Below, one piece after another: positions 28,109 to 37,594 of a DNA stretch of 64,000 bases. Numbering within the stretch: position 1 is the first letter of the stretch; every line of letters begins with the position of its first letter. The notes below the pieces were generated by a model that was not told where the DNA came from, made no database searches, and saw nothing but the letters and a program-made list of their open reading frames with translations. Position numbers and translations under genes: made by a program. Source of the stretch: JAJYSO01 sp964579505 (GTDB lineage: Bacteria > Bacteroidota > Bacteroidia > Flavobacteriales > Flavobacteriaceae); NCBI GenBank assembly GCA_964579505.1, contig CAZOGC010000010.1, positions 1-64,000 on the forward strand, given 5' to 3'.

Positions 28109-28672
28109 CTACAAAGAAGTTTCTGGTATTTTTCCATTTAATGTTTTTAACCCGGAACTTATACTGATTTGGGCTATTCCAACAAAGACTAACGTTAATA
28201 ACGGGTATAATAGTAATTCTGATCCGGATGATACCGGATTCCAAACCATAAAAAAGGAGGCAACAAACCCTAGCAAAGAAAAGATAAAAGAGACATACCA
28301 GCTTTTTAAATGCGAATAATAAAAATCTAACGAAACCCCCATTCCTATGATGGTTCTAAAAAGTAATATAAATCCTATGTAAATGGGTAAAATACGCTCT
28401 ATTCTTTTTGTAAAGAACAACGGAATAATAAAAACGCATAGTTCTATAAGCCCGTTAAGGAAAAGAAGTCCCCAATAGCGTAGTCGTTTTCGGTGATTAA
28501 TTCCGTAGAAAGCTCTTAATCCCCCCACAATAATAAATCCTATTGATAAAATTACGGCTAAGTCTTGGTAGTTTGTTGCTTTTGCTATAAAAATCCATAT
28601 CCCAATTAAGATAAATACAACCCCACTGATAAGCACCAGCCACCACTGTTTTAAGTGATCTTTATTTTTCAT
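28109..28672 (-). CDS. DUF308/HdeD-like integral membrane protein
   Basis: Protein of 187 residues with about six hydrophobic helices (starting WWLVLISGVVFILIGIWIF) resembling DUF308/HdeD proteins, in which helices come in repeated pairs. Short loops and positive residues at both ends fit an inner-membrane protein. HdeD is linked to acid stress in E. coli, but this cannot be carried over here. It stands alone, with no close partner upstream or downstream on its strand. Confidence 0.6.
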   Translation of the reverse strand: MKNKDHLKQWWLVLISGVVFILIGIWIFIAKATNYQDLAVILSIGFIIVGGLRAFYGINHRKRLRYWGLLFLNGLIELCVFIIPLFFTKRIERILPIYIGFILLFRTIIGMGVSLDFYYSHLKSWYVSFIFSLLGFVASFFMVWNPVSSGSELLLYPLLTLVFVGIAQISISSGLKTLNGKIPETSL

Positions 28673-28788
28673 AATGCTTCGTTTTGGTTACACAAACACT
28701 TAAAGATATGAAAAATAATTATTAAATGACTACAAAATAGTCGACAAAATGCTTTGGAAACAGCAAAAAGGAAGGTATTAAAACCGGT

Positions 28789-29394
28789 TTACATTTTATG
28801 ATTGGCCTTATATTCTTCTAAGGTTTGGTAGAAATTTTCTTGTGTAGGACGATCTTTAGGAGTTTTCCGCAAGGGTTCAACTGCTTTTAGACTTTCGTGG
28901 CAATCGGCCGGTAACCGTTGATACAGTTTTGTTCCGGCGGTTTTCCAGGCAATCATTTCGTCAGATACTTTTTTTATAATTTTAGCCGGATTGCCTACCG
29001 CTAAACTTCGCGGCGGAATTTGTGTCCTTACCTTTACAAATGCCATTGCCCCAATAATAGACTCGTCTCCTATAAACGCATCATCCATAATAACAGCATT
29101 CATCCCAATCATTACATTGTGGCCTAGGTTGGCACCGTGAATAATTGCTCCGTGTCCCACATGGGCGCTCTCTTGTAGTGTAATACTTTTTCCGGGAAAC
29201 ATGTGTACCGTACAATTTTCTTGTACATTTACTCCATCTTCTAAAACAATCTCTCCCCAGTCTCCCCGAATAGCAGCTCCCGGACCTATATAACAATTTT
29301 TACCAATAATAACATTGCCGGTTACTGCCGCTAATGGGTGCACAAAACTACTTTCGTGAACGACTGGTATAAATCCTTTAAATGAATAAATCAT
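28789..29394 (-). CDS. paaY: PaaY-like hexapeptide-repeat thioesterase / gamma-carbonic-anhydrase fold
   Basis: Left-handed beta-helix protein of 201 residues in the PaaY/gamma-carbonic-anhydrase group. Hexapeptide turns run through VIIGKNCYIGPGAAIRGD and similar lines. The three zinc ligands expected for the family are in place: H64 (TVHMF), H81 (GHG) and H86 (IIHG). PaaY hydrolyses stray CoA esters formed during aerobic phenylacetate breakdown. It is the last gene of a leftward trio with paaZ and an enoyl-CoA hydratase, which supports this role over a plain carbonic anhydrase. Confidence 0.8.
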   Translation of the reverse strand: MIYSFKGFIPVVHESSFVHPLAAVTGNVIIGKNCYIGPGAAIRGDWGEIVLEDGVNVQENCTVHMFPGKSITLQESAHVGHGAIIHGANLGHNVMIGMNAVIMDDAFIGDESIIGAMAFVKVRTQIPPRSLAVGNPAKIIKKVSDEMIAWKTAGTKLYQRLPADCHESLKAVEPLRKTPKDRPTQENFYQTLEEYKANHKM

Positions 29395-29437
29395 AATGGT
29401 TACGTGCTAGATACAATTAGTTGAAAATCAACTAAAA

Positions 29438-30199
29438 TTAAACGTTGTATTTGTTCAATTTTTCTTTAGTGAAAGGGCTTAAAACCAACTCGCCACTCAT
29501 CCGAGCACGTTCAGTTAGTAATTCATCCCAATCTTCGGTTCCTTTCCAATACATTTTTTTCATCGCAGCCATAGCTTCCGGATTAAAAGTGGTCAATTCT
29601 TCGGCTAACGTTTGAATGGCTTCATCCATATCCTCGGCTGTTTCAAAAACATCGGCATACATGCCTTGTGTTTGCGCCCAGTCGGCTTCGTAAAAATGAT
29701 TGGCATTAATAGACATTTTAGAAAAGGCACTTACCCCTATTTTTCGCTGCACAGCCGGGCCCACAGTAAATGGACCTATTCCTAAATTGAGTTCACTTAA
29801 TTTGACGGCCGCATATTTAGTGGCCATGCAATAATCTACTGATGAAGCCAATCCTACACCACCGCCTACGGCTTTGCCTTGCACTCTACCAATAATAAAT
29901 TTTGGACATGTACGCATCGCATTGATTACGTGTGCAAACCCTGAAAAAAACTGCAAGCCCTGTGCTTCGGTTTCAATAGAAATTAGCTCTTGAAAATTGG
30001 CTCCGGCACAAAACGTTCGGTTACCGGCACTTTTTAGAATAATGACTAATGCTGTAGAATCGTTTCCTAAATCGGTAATGGTTTGTGCCAGTTTGGCTAA
30101 GATATGTCCCGGCATAGAATTGTGATGCGGTGTAAAAAACTCTATGGTGGCAATGCCATTATTTATGTTGTGTTTTACGTATGCTTCTTGATCAATCAT
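29438..30199 (-). CDS. Enoyl-CoA hydratase/isomerase family protein
   Basis: Crotonase-fold protein of 253 residues using the ATG at 30199; the longer frame from 30268 adds a stretch without family similarity. The CoA/oxyanion-hole parts are seen as FCAGANFQEL (about 63-72) and GKAVGGGVGLASS (about 108-120). The first catalytic glutamate of classic hydratases is replaced by glycine (G116 in GGGVGL), while the second, E136 in LSELNLG, is kept. One-glutamate members are more often isomerases. It lies 55 bases after paaZ and before paaY, so a step in phenylacetate-type or beta-oxidation chemistry is likely. Exact reaction undecided. Confidence 0.82.
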   Translation of the reverse strand: MIDQEAYVKHNINNGIATIEFFTPHHNSMPGHILAKLAQTITDLGNDSTALVIILKSAGNRTFCAGANFQELISIETEAQGLQFFSGFAHVINAMRTCPKFIIGRVQGKAVGGGVGLASSVDYCMATKYAAVKLSELNLGIGPFTVGPAVQRKIGVSAFSKMSINANHFYEADWAQTQGMYADVFETAEDMDEAIQTLAEELTTFNPEAMAAMKKMYWKGTEDWDELLTERARMSGELVLSPFTKEKLNKYNV

Positions 30200-30254
30200 A
30201 AACAATTTTGTGTTTTTAAGTAAGCTACTAAGGTTTTTTAATTTGAACTGTTGT

Positions 30255-32798
30255 TTACAACAATCCAAATTGTGTAAAGTGATGATTTAGGTGTTTTCTA
30301 TCTACTAATTTCCATTCAAATTTTGTCAATTTTCCGAATACTGCATGGGTAGGCGTAGCCTCAGGATTTTTCTTAAAGTATTCTTGGTTGGCTTTATAAG
30401 CTGTTATTAAAGCTTCTTTGGCAGTAGCTAAATCCGGATGTATTAGTTCGGGCAATTTATCATCTTTATACAATGGAAGTTTGGCATTTTTAGGAAAAGG
30501 CCTATCGTTCCATAAACTTTCTTGCAGTTTTTCTATTTTATCTTCGGGAGTGCTTATAATTACCGCTGCATTTTGGGTTTCGTCAATCCTAATTTGGTAC
30601 AGATATGTTAAGTGCTCTACCATTTGTTGAGCTGTCATTTGTCCCCAAGACGGTTTGCTATCTTCCGTCAATTTAGAAAGTGCTTTCTCAAAAACAGTTG
30701 GGGTTATTTCTACAAAAGTGGTTTGTTTTTTTTGCACCATTGTTAAAATGGTTGCCACCCCTACCAAGGCCTCTTTATTGTCTAATTCATCTTCCGAAAT
30801 ATTTCCATCAGTAACATTGGTATCAAAAATTTCTACATACCATTTTACGATTCCGCTAGGCAAGACTTTTCCTTTTTGCTCTTTGTCTACTTTTTCTTTA
30901 CACGTTAAACGTACGTGAATGGTATCTCCGGCATATAACGGGCGTAAGAACCGCACATCTTCTATGCCGTAATTGGCCGCTACCGGCCCTTTGTTAGGAT
31001 AAACAAATAACCCGGCTGCCATCGAAAGAATGAGATAACCATGAGCTGTAATCTTTTCAAAAATAGTTCCTTCTAAAGAGGTGGAATCGGTGTGCACATA
31101 AAAATGATCCCAAGTAAGGTCTGCAAAGTTGCTAATAGTAGAAGCATTAAGGGTTCTACTAGCCGTTTTAAGCGACATTCCCGGTTGAATGTCTTCAAAA
31201 TAATAAGCAAAAGGATGTTTGTCTGTCTCTTTATAATCGGCGTTGGGTTGATAGACCCCGGTGATTTCTGTTAAGGTAGTGGGCGATCCTTGAATAGCAC
31301 ACCGCTGCATATAGTGCTTAATACCACGAATACCGCCCATTTCTTCTCCTCCACCAGCTCGACCGGGACCTCCGTGCACTAAAGAGGGCAAAGGCGAACC
31401 GTGACCGGTACTTTGCTTGGCACTTTCTCTATTTACACATAAAATACGACCGTGATAAGCAGCTGCTCCAATAGTATATTCTTTAGCTATTTGGTTGTTA
31501 TTGGTAAAAATAGAGCTTACTAAAGAACCTTTTCCCATTCTGGAAATTTGAATAGCTTCTGTTAAATCTTTATAGGGCATCAACGTGCTAACGGGTCCAA
31601 AGGCCTCTATTTCGTGTACGGATAGGTTCTTAAGCGGATGATTTTCTCTTAATAAAATAGGGCTGATAAAAGCTCCTTTAGTCGGGTCGGCATCAAGGGT
31701 TTCTACCTTGTCTAAATCACCGTATACCATATCAGCCGTAGTCGTAATATCACGCACCCGGTTACGCACTTCTTCAAGTTGTTTACGGCTTACTAAGGCC
31801 CCCATTCCTACTTCTTTTAAACGGGGGTTTCCTACGGTTACTTTATCAAGTGCCTTACCCAGAGCAATTTGTACATCTTCTATTAATTTTTCCGGAACAA
31901 TTACCCTTCGAATAGCCGTACATTTTTGCCCGCACTTAGCGGTCATCTCTCGCTTAATTTCTCGAATAAACAACTTAAATTCAGGGGTACCGGGTACAGC
32001 ATCTTCACCCAAGATTGTAGCATTTAATGAATCAGCTTCCATATTAAACGGAACGGATTCTGCTATTATCTGTGGATTGGTTTTTAGTAATCGTCCGGTA
32101 GAAGCCGAGCCGGTAAATGTAACTACATCTTGGGCAGTTACCGTGTCGAGTATGTTATGAGCTGATCCGGTAATTAATTGTAAGGCTCCTTCAGGTAAAA
32201 TACCGGAGTCAATGATTTCTTTTACCACTGCTTCGGTAATGTAGCTCGTATCTGTAGCAGGTTTTACGATGGCTGGCATGCCAGCCATCCAGTTTACGGC
32301 ACATTTTTCCAACATTCCCCAAACAGGAAAGTTAAAGGCGTTAATGTGCACCGCTACCCCTTCTTTGGGTACTAATAAGTGATGCCCCATAAATTTACCA
32401 CCTCTAGACAAATCAACCGGGTGTCCTTCTATATAATAAGGTAGATTAGGAAATTCTTTTCGCAAAGAGGCATTGGCGAAAAGATTACCAATACCGCCAT
32501 CAATATCAAACCAGGCATCAAATTTTGTGGTGCCACTATGATAGCTTATTTCATAGAAGTCTCTTTTCTTCTTGAGCAAATGAAAAGCTAATTTTTTCAA
32601 CATCTTTCCGCGCTCTAAAAAAGTCATCTTACGCAGCGTAGCTCCCTCTTTTCTGCCATATTGAAGAATAGCCGGAATATCTAGCCCTTCTGCTGTAGCA
32701 GTGGTATATACTGCCCCGGTAACGGCATCGTATATGGGTTTTCCTTCGCCTTTACCTTCTACCCATTTGCCGAGTACGTAATGTTGTGTTTTTGTCAT
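30255..32798 (-). CDS. paaZ: PaaZ aldehyde dehydrogenase / oxepin-CoA hydrolase with C-terminal DinB-like domain
   Basis: Protein of 847 residues. Residues 1-520 are an aldehyde dehydrogenase with catalytic C293 (GQKCTAIRR) and E254 (NMEAD). Residues about 530-690 are a MaoC-like hotdog hydratase that opens the oxepin-CoA ring. Together they match PaaZ, which opens and oxidises the ring in aerobic phenylacetate breakdown. Normal PaaZ ends near 680. Here about 150 more residues follow, resembling the DinB/DUF1569 fold, with a histidine in MVEHL (H729) and the HLNHH cluster at 836-840. No ring epoxidase genes (paaABCDE) are in the window; they may be elsewhere. Confidence 0.88.
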   Translation of the reverse strand: MTKTQHYVLGKWVEGKGEGKPIYDAVTGAVYTTATAEGLDIPAILQYGRKEGATLRKMTFLERGKMLKKLAFHLLKKKRDFYEISYHSGTTKFDAWFDIDGGIGNLFANASLRKEFPNLPYYIEGHPVDLSRGGKFMGHHLLVPKEGVAVHINAFNFPVWGMLEKCAVNWMAGMPAIVKPATDTSYITEAVVKEIIDSGILPEGALQLITGSAHNILDTVTAQDVVTFTGSASTGRLLKTNPQIIAESVPFNMEADSLNATILGEDAVPGTPEFKLFIREIKREMTAKCGQKCTAIRRVIVPEKLIEDVQIALGKALDKVTVGNPRLKEVGMGALVSRKQLEEVRNRVRDITTTADMVYGDLDKVETLDADPTKGAFISPILLRENHPLKNLSVHEIEAFGPVSTLMPYKDLTEAIQISRMGKGSLVSSIFTNNNQIAKEYTIGAAAYHGRILCVNRESAKQSTGHGSPLPSLVHGGPGRAGGGEEMGGIRGIKHYMQRCAIQGSPTTLTEITGVYQPNADYKETDKHPFAYYFEDIQPGMSLKTASRTLNASTISNFADLTWDHFYVHTDSTSLEGTIFEKITAHGYLILSMAAGLFVYPNKGPVAANYGIEDVRFLRPLYAGDTIHVRLTCKEKVDKEQKGKVLPSGIVKWYVEIFDTNVTDGNISEDELDNKEALVGVATILTMVQKKQTTFVEITPTVFEKALSKLTEDSKPSWGQMTAQQMVEHLTYLYQIRIDETQNAAVIISTPEDKIEKLQESLWNDRPFPKNAKLPLYKDDKLPELIHPDLATAKEALITAYKANQEYFKKNPEATPTHAVFGKLTKFEWKLVDRKHLNHHFTQFGLL

Positions 32799-32970
32799 AA
32801 TATTTAGCTACAAATTAAGGTGTTTTTACAAAAAACACACCCTTGCATTTGTTACAAAAATACGGAATTGCCGTCGTATATAAAATGATTTTTGTGTTTA
32901 ACTGAAAATGATATGCATAAAAAATGACCCTAAAAAAGGGCCATTTCTATAGGTTATGAAAAACCATTTA

Positions 32971-33579
32971 TCAATCAATTTCTACACTTGGATGATAACT
33001 TTTCACTTTGTGTAGTGTATTGATGTCAGTATGGTGCATTTCTTGACCGGTAGCAGCCAATTTCAACAAAATATCTGAAGAGTGCGTAAATGTGCCATCA
33101 TCATTAAATTTAAAAACACTATCAAAGCTTTTTAGCTCTGCACGCTCCATCAAATATGGGTTTTGAAGAATACCGAATGATGGATCACCCGGGGTGGCTT
33201 TAAAGTATATTTCTTTATCGCGAGGTTTAGCTGTTGCTCCTGCTTGAATAGCAATTCCACGACCAAAAACCACAGTACGGAACACGCGTCCGGTAGCTTT
33301 TTCCCATAACAAGTATCCTACTTCATCATGAAAAGGGTTCATAGCCTCTTCTCCGTGACGCCATGCAGTGCTGCTATAAGTTAATCCTTGTAAAGACTGA
33401 CGTCCATTTTCTTGGATAGGAATAGGTTTAAACCACGCCTTTTCAAAATAGCTGGTTTTTGAGGTTTCATCATCTTTATTGTGATAGGATAAATCAACTC
33501 CTACATTACCTTCCCATTCGCCTACAAGTGGCGTAAGCGGCCCCAAAAGCTGGGGACCTAGTATTACATTTTCTGCCAT
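32971..33579 (-). CDS. Nitrobindin-like heme-binding beta-barrel protein
   Basis: Protein of 202 residues of the nitrobindin/THAP4 heme-binding family (PF08768). The signature GEWEGNVGV at 20-28 follows the family's GxWxGxG pattern, and the rest alternates as expected for a ten-stranded barrel. Relatives bind heme b and react with nitric oxide or peroxynitrite. Near the C-terminus is a histidine pair (MHHTD) that could hold the heme, but the ligand is not certain from sequence alone. It is 172 bases upstream of paaZ on the same strand with its own possible -7 element (TATTTTTG at 33632-33625). A direct link to paaZ is not shown. Confidence 0.78.
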   Translation of the reverse strand: MAENVILGPQLLGPLTPLVGEWEGNVGVDLSYHNKDDETSKTSYFEKAWFKPIPIQENGRQSLQGLTYSSTAWRHGEEAMNPFHDEVGYLLWEKATGRVFRTVVFGRGIAIQAGATAKPRDKEIYFKATPGDPSFGILQNPYLMERAELKSFDSVFKFNDDGTFTHSSDILLKLAATGQEMHHTDINTLHKVKSYHPSVEID

Positions 33580-33724
33580 AATTCAAAAATTTGAAATTGT
33601 AAATATTCTTTTTAATTATACTCACAAAAATACTAAATTATATTCAGTTAAACGAATTAAACGAGCTGCTTTACATGCTAAAAAGCCTAAAAATATTTCT
33701 TATTTTTACCAAAACTTTAAAAAC

Positions 33725-34741
33725 ATGAAAATATTAGTAACCGGTGGCTTAGGTTATATTGGTTCGCACACTGTAATAGCTTTATTACAAAAAGATTTTG
33801 AGGTCATTATTATTGATAACCTCTCTAACTCTAGTTTTTCTGTTTTAGAAGGCATCACCGAAATTTCTCAAAAAACGCCTGCTTTTCACAAGATTGATTT
33901 ACGCAATAAAGCAGCCGTTGCCCATTTTTTTGACAAGCATGCCGATATTGATGGTGTTATTCATTTTGCAGCTTCTAAAGCAGTGGGTGAAAGTGTAAAA
34001 AAACCATTGTTGTATTATGAAAATAACATTCACTCACTTGTTTATTTATTGCAAGAAATGAGGCGTAAAAACCTGACTAATTTCATCTTTAGTTCTTCGT
34101 GTACGGTGTATGGACAAGCAGATAAACTGCCTATTACCGAAGACGCTCCTATAAAAAAGGCCGTTTCTCCTTATGGAAACACCAAACATATAGATGAAAA
34201 CATCTTACATGATTTGAGTAAAAGTGATGCGGCATTTAAGGCTATTGCCCTTCGGTATTTTAATCCGATTGGCGCGCATCCTAGTGCTAAAATTGGGGAG
34301 CTTCCTATTGGTACACCTCAAAATTTGGTGCCTTATATTACCCAAACAGCCATTGGTAAACGCAAAGAACTAGCTGTTTTTGGCGATGATTACAATACTC
34401 CGGATGGGACTTGCATTCGCGATTATATTCATGTAATGGATCTAGCAGAAGCACACGTTAAAGCTTTGCTACGCCTGCTTAACAATCAAACTACTACAAA
34501 TTATGAGGTTTTTAACTTAGGCACGGGATCCGGTAGTTCTGTTATGGAGATAATTAAGACTTTTGAAAAGGCCAGTGGTGTAAAACTCCCCTACCGTATT
34601 GCACCGCGAAGGGAAGGCGATATTACCGCTGCTTATGCAGATACTAAAAAAGCGAACGATATACTGGGATGGAAAGCTACGCGAAGTTTATCAGAAGCTT
34701 TAGCCAGTGCTTGGAAATGGGAGCAACATTACAATCAATAA
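33725..34741 (+). CDS. galE: UDP-glucose 4-epimerase
   Basis: Short-chain dehydrogenase-type epimerase of 338 residues that interconverts UDP-glucose and UDP-galactose for surface sugars. NAD-binding GGLGYIG is at 7-13. The catalytic serine is S124 in SSSCTVYG, and the YxxxK pair is Y150 and K154. Length matches GalE. It is preceded by TATTTTTA, a near match to the -7 element, 13 bases before the ATG. The next gene is convergent after 17 bases, so galE is a single-gene unit. Confidence 0.93.
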   Translation: MKILVTGGLGYIGSHTVIALLQKDFEVIIIDNLSNSSFSVLEGITEISQKTPAFHKIDLRNKAAVAHFFDKHADIDGVIHFAASKAVGESVKKPLLYYENNIHSLVYLLQEMRRKNLTNFIFSSSCTVYGQADKLPITEDAPIKKAVSPYGNTKHIDENILHDLSKSDAAFKAIALRYFNPIGAHPSAKIGELPIGTPQNLVPYITQTAIGKRKELAVFGDDYNTPDGTCIRDYIHVMDLAEAHVKALLRLLNNQTTTNYEVFNLGTGSGSSVMEIIKTFEKASGVKLPYRIAPRREGDITAAYADTKKANDILGWKATRSLSEALASAWKWEQHYNQ

Positions 34742-34758
34742 GCGGGGTAAAAATTATA

Positions 34759-35079
34759 TCAACTGTTTTCGGCAACCAATTTTGCAACTCCTTGCCAAGA
34801 GCCCCCATTAAGCACGCGTGTGCAACCGTTTTGCAATAAGAACCGTTTGGCTTGATCGGCTCGATGACCACTACGACAAAAAACGATAATTTCGTCTTTT
34901 GTCAATAATTCGTCTAATTTATCGGGAACTTGCTGCAACGGAATATTTATTGACCCTTCTACATTTTCGTCAGCATATTCTCCTATTGTGCGCACATCAA
35001 TTAAGGCGGCTTTACGCTGAATAGATTCGGCTAATAAAGTCGGATCGTCATTAATTATTTCTCGTATAAAATTAAACAT
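34759..35079 (-). CDS. Single-domain rhodanese
   Basis: Cytosolic sulfurtransferase-like protein of 106 residues. The active cysteine is C68 in the loop CRSGHR, which accepts a persulfide sulfur. The last gene of a leftward sulfur group behind the MBL-rhodanese fusion and the TauE-like exporter; the gap to the fusion gene is 113 bases. It probably takes sulfane sulfur from, or hands it to, that fusion protein. Physiological donor unknown. Confidence 0.88.
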   Translation of the reverse strand: MFNFIREIINDDPTLLAESIQRKAALIDVRTIGEYADENVEGSINIPLQQVPDKLDELLTKDEIIVFCRSGHRADQAKRFLLQNGCTRVLNGGSWQGVAKLVAENS

Positions 35080-35192
35080 AATCTATTCATTTTTAAGCGA
35101 TTATTTTTTGTATATACTAAGTTAGATATACTTTTTAGGCTAATTAAGTAAGTTGATTCTTTTAGATTAAAAAGTATACCGCTGTGATGGTG

Positions 35193-36590
35193 TTAAGCTA
35201 AGGCTTCTTTGTGAAGTACTTCTCTTTCTGACCATTCTTTCATACCGCCGGAAAAGTCCTTAACTCTAGTAAATCCGTTTTTCCGCAAAATAGAACAAGC
35301 CACAGTAGAGCGCGTTCCGGACTGGCAGTGTACAACAAGCTCTTTTTCTTTGCTTATTTTTTCTAAATTGTCTGGTAGGGTACCAATAAAAACATTGTCT
35401 GCCCCATCAATATGACCGGCATTGTATTCAGATATGCCGCGCACATCTACAATTTGAACATTCGAATTGTTTAGCTGTTTTTTGATCTCATCATAACCAA
35501 TCACTTCTCCTTGGTGCAATTCTAAGTCTAAATCCGTTATATCGGTAATATACCCATATACATTGTCTAACCCAATACGCATTAATTTTCGGGTTAAATC
35601 TTCTATTTGACTTTCATCAGCTATCAACATAAATTGCTCTTGATAGTTTAGCAGCCAACCTGCCCACGTAGCAAACGAATTATTACCTTGAATGTTTAGC
35701 GTTCCCATTAAGAATCCATTGGCATATGCTTCTTTAGTACGTGCATCAATTACCGTCATCCCTTTTTGGTAGGCCGATTTGAATTGTTGTTTAGATAATT
35801 TAGGATAATCCGGTATAGCTATTAACAAGGGTCTTTTTACCTTGTTTAGCTTCTTCATCATGGCAAAATATCTGGGGGGTTCCGGTTGCCCTTCTAGCAA
35901 TGCCTCCACAAATTTTTCTTCATCATCATATTGTAGTGCCCAGTTTTGTATTTTTTCATATCCTACCGTTGAGCTGGGTACGGCTCCCAAAGCTTTTCCG
36001 CAAGCCGATCCGGCACCATGAGCCGGCCATACCTGCACATAATCAGGAAGATCTTTAAATTTTTTTAAAGAAGCAAACATTTGCTTAGCTCCTTCTTGCT
36101 TGGCCCCTTTTACTCCAGCCGCTTCTTCTAATAAATCTGGTCGACCTACATCGCCTACAAAAACAAAATCGCCTGTAAAAATCATGGTTGGTTCTGATGA
36201 GGCCGGACAATCAGTCAATAAAAAGCTAATACTCTCCGGCGTATGTCCCGGTGTATGCAGTACTTTTAGGGTTAAGTTACCTACGGTAATAAGGTCGTTA
36301 TCTTTTACGCCTACATGGGTAAATTCGTATTGCCAGCCTTCTCCTCCTTCATCCGATAAATACATATCTGCACCGGTTACGGCAGCTAATTCTCTCGAAC
36401 CCGATAAATAATCAGCGTGAATATGAGTTTCTGTGATATGGGTAATTCTAAAATTTTTCTTTTGAGCAATTTTCAAATAAATATCAATATCTCTTCTAGG
36501 ATCTATCACAATTGCCTCACCTGTTTTTTGGCAGGCAATAAAGTAACTCCCTTGTGCTAAACTTTCGTCGTAAATGTGTTTAAAAAACAT
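35193..36590 (-). CDS. Metallo-beta-lactamase persulfide dioxygenase-like protein fused to two rhodanese domains
   Basis: Protein of 465 residues. Residues 1-about 255 are an ETHE1-type metallo-beta-lactamase domain with H56, H58 and D60 (THIHAD), H116 (TPGHT) and D141 as metal ligands; such enzymes oxidise persulfides to sulfite. A first rhodanese fold (about 268-352) has no cysteine at the active loop (ADE at 324-326) and is therefore probably structural. The second (about 370-455) has C422 in CQSGTR. The layout is like CstB. It follows the TauE-type gene and precedes the single rhodanese, which fits a pathway that oxidises persulfide, exports sulfite and recycles sulfur. Confidence 0.88.
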   Translation of the reverse strand: MFFKHIYDESLAQGSYFIACQKTGEAIVIDPRRDIDIYLKIAQKKNFRITHITETHIHADYLSGSRELAAVTGADMYLSDEGGEGWQYEFTHVGVKDNDLITVGNLTLKVLHTPGHTPESISFLLTDCPASSEPTMIFTGDFVFVGDVGRPDLLEEAAGVKGAKQEGAKQMFASLKKFKDLPDYVQVWPAHGAGSACGKALGAVPSSTVGYEKIQNWALQYDDEEKFVEALLEGQPEPPRYFAMMKKLNKVKRPLLIAIPDYPKLSKQQFKSAYQKGMTVIDARTKEAYANGFLMGTLNIQGNNSFATWAGWLLNYQEQFMLIADESQIEDLTRKLMRIGLDNVYGYITDITDLDLELHQGEVIGYDEIKKQLNNSNVQIVDVRGISEYNAGHIDGADNVFIGTLPDNLEKISKEKELVVHCQSGTRSTVACSILRKNGFTRVKDFSGGMKEWSEREVLHKEALA

Positions 36591-36726
36591 AGTTTTTAAG
36601 TCCTTTTATATTTTTTGCTAATTTAGAATTATTATGAATCGCTTCTATCAATTTTTAGTAAAAATTAGCGTTTCGTACGTTAAAATTTGTAAAGCATGCT
36701 AATGAATCTATTTGACCCCAACAAAT

Positions 36727-37521
36727 CTAACTTAAAAGGGTTTCTTTTAGTATGATATAAACCCCTATTATTAACACGAACCAACCAAAAGCCGGTTTTA
36801 GTTTTTTGCCGTTTATCTTTTTAGAGATGGCTAACCCTATAAGAATACCGACAATTGCCAACCCAATTATTTTTAGGAGAAAAAACCAATCAATGGCTGC
36901 TATTTCTCCTCCCCAAAACCCAATTAATGATTTTGCAGAAATGATGAGTAAAGAGGTGCCAACAGCCTCTTTCATAGGTAATTTGTTTAGAATAACAAGC
37001 GTCGGAATAATTAAGAACCCGCCGCCGGCTCCTACTAATCCGGTTGAAACACCTACTAATATACCTAAAATAAAGGTAAATGGGTAGTTTGTTTTATGGG
37101 TAGTGTTTTCATTTTCAGTAGATTTTTTTTTCCCTTTTATCATGCTATAAGAGGCTAAAATCATCAGCACTCCAAAAAACAGCATCAGAAACAACCCTTT
37201 TGTTAACGTATAATTTCCTATTTGTACAATGTGGTCAGGAATGGCCGGAAGAATATTAGCTCTTGTAAAAAAAACAGCCGCAATAGAAGGAATACCAAAG
37301 AGCATTGCCATTTTAATATCGATGATTCCATCTCTTAAATAGGATGCGGCCCCTATTAAACTAGTGGTTCCTGCAATAAAAAGTGAATATGAGGTGGCTA
37401 GTACAGTGTCTATTTTAAATAAGTAAGCCAATATAGGAATGGCAAGAATAGTGCCTCCACTACCAATTAATCCTAATACTAATCCTATAAAGATGGAAGC
37501 AATATATCCTGCTGTTTCCAT
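36727..37521 (-). CDS. TauE/SafE-family anion exporter
   Basis: Integral membrane protein of 264 residues with about eight hydrophobic helices in two similar halves. The halves begin with the family's conserved GLVLGLIGSGGTILAIPIL and GVSTGLVGAGGGFLIIP. TauE/SafE proteins export sulfite, sulfoacetate or related anions. Upstream of an MBL-rhodanese gene on the same strand (136-base gap), the likely cargo is sulfite made by that enzyme. No sulfur-responsive regulator is adjacent. Confidence 0.85.
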   Translation of the reverse strand: METAGYIASIFIGLVLGLIGSGGTILAIPILAYLFKIDTVLATSYSLFIAGTTSLIGAASYLRDGIIDIKMAMLFGIPSIAAVFFTRANILPAIPDHIVQIGNYTLTKGLFLMLFFGVLMILASYSMIKGKKKSTENENTTHKTNYPFTFILGILVGVSTGLVGAGGGFLIIPTLVILNKLPMKEAVGTSLLIISAKSLIGFWGGEIAAIDWFFLLKIIGLAIVGILIGLAISKKINGKKLKPAFGWFVLIIGVYIILKETLLS

Positions 37522-37594
37522 AATGTTTAATAATAATTTTATTTATAAATAACTGAAATACAAGGATTAATTAGCTCTTTATTGAAATAATAAT

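Noticed and set aside
31708..32160. 150-codon plus-strand frame inside paaZ
   Set aside because: Antisense to the conserved aldehyde dehydrogenase domain and without promoter or family.
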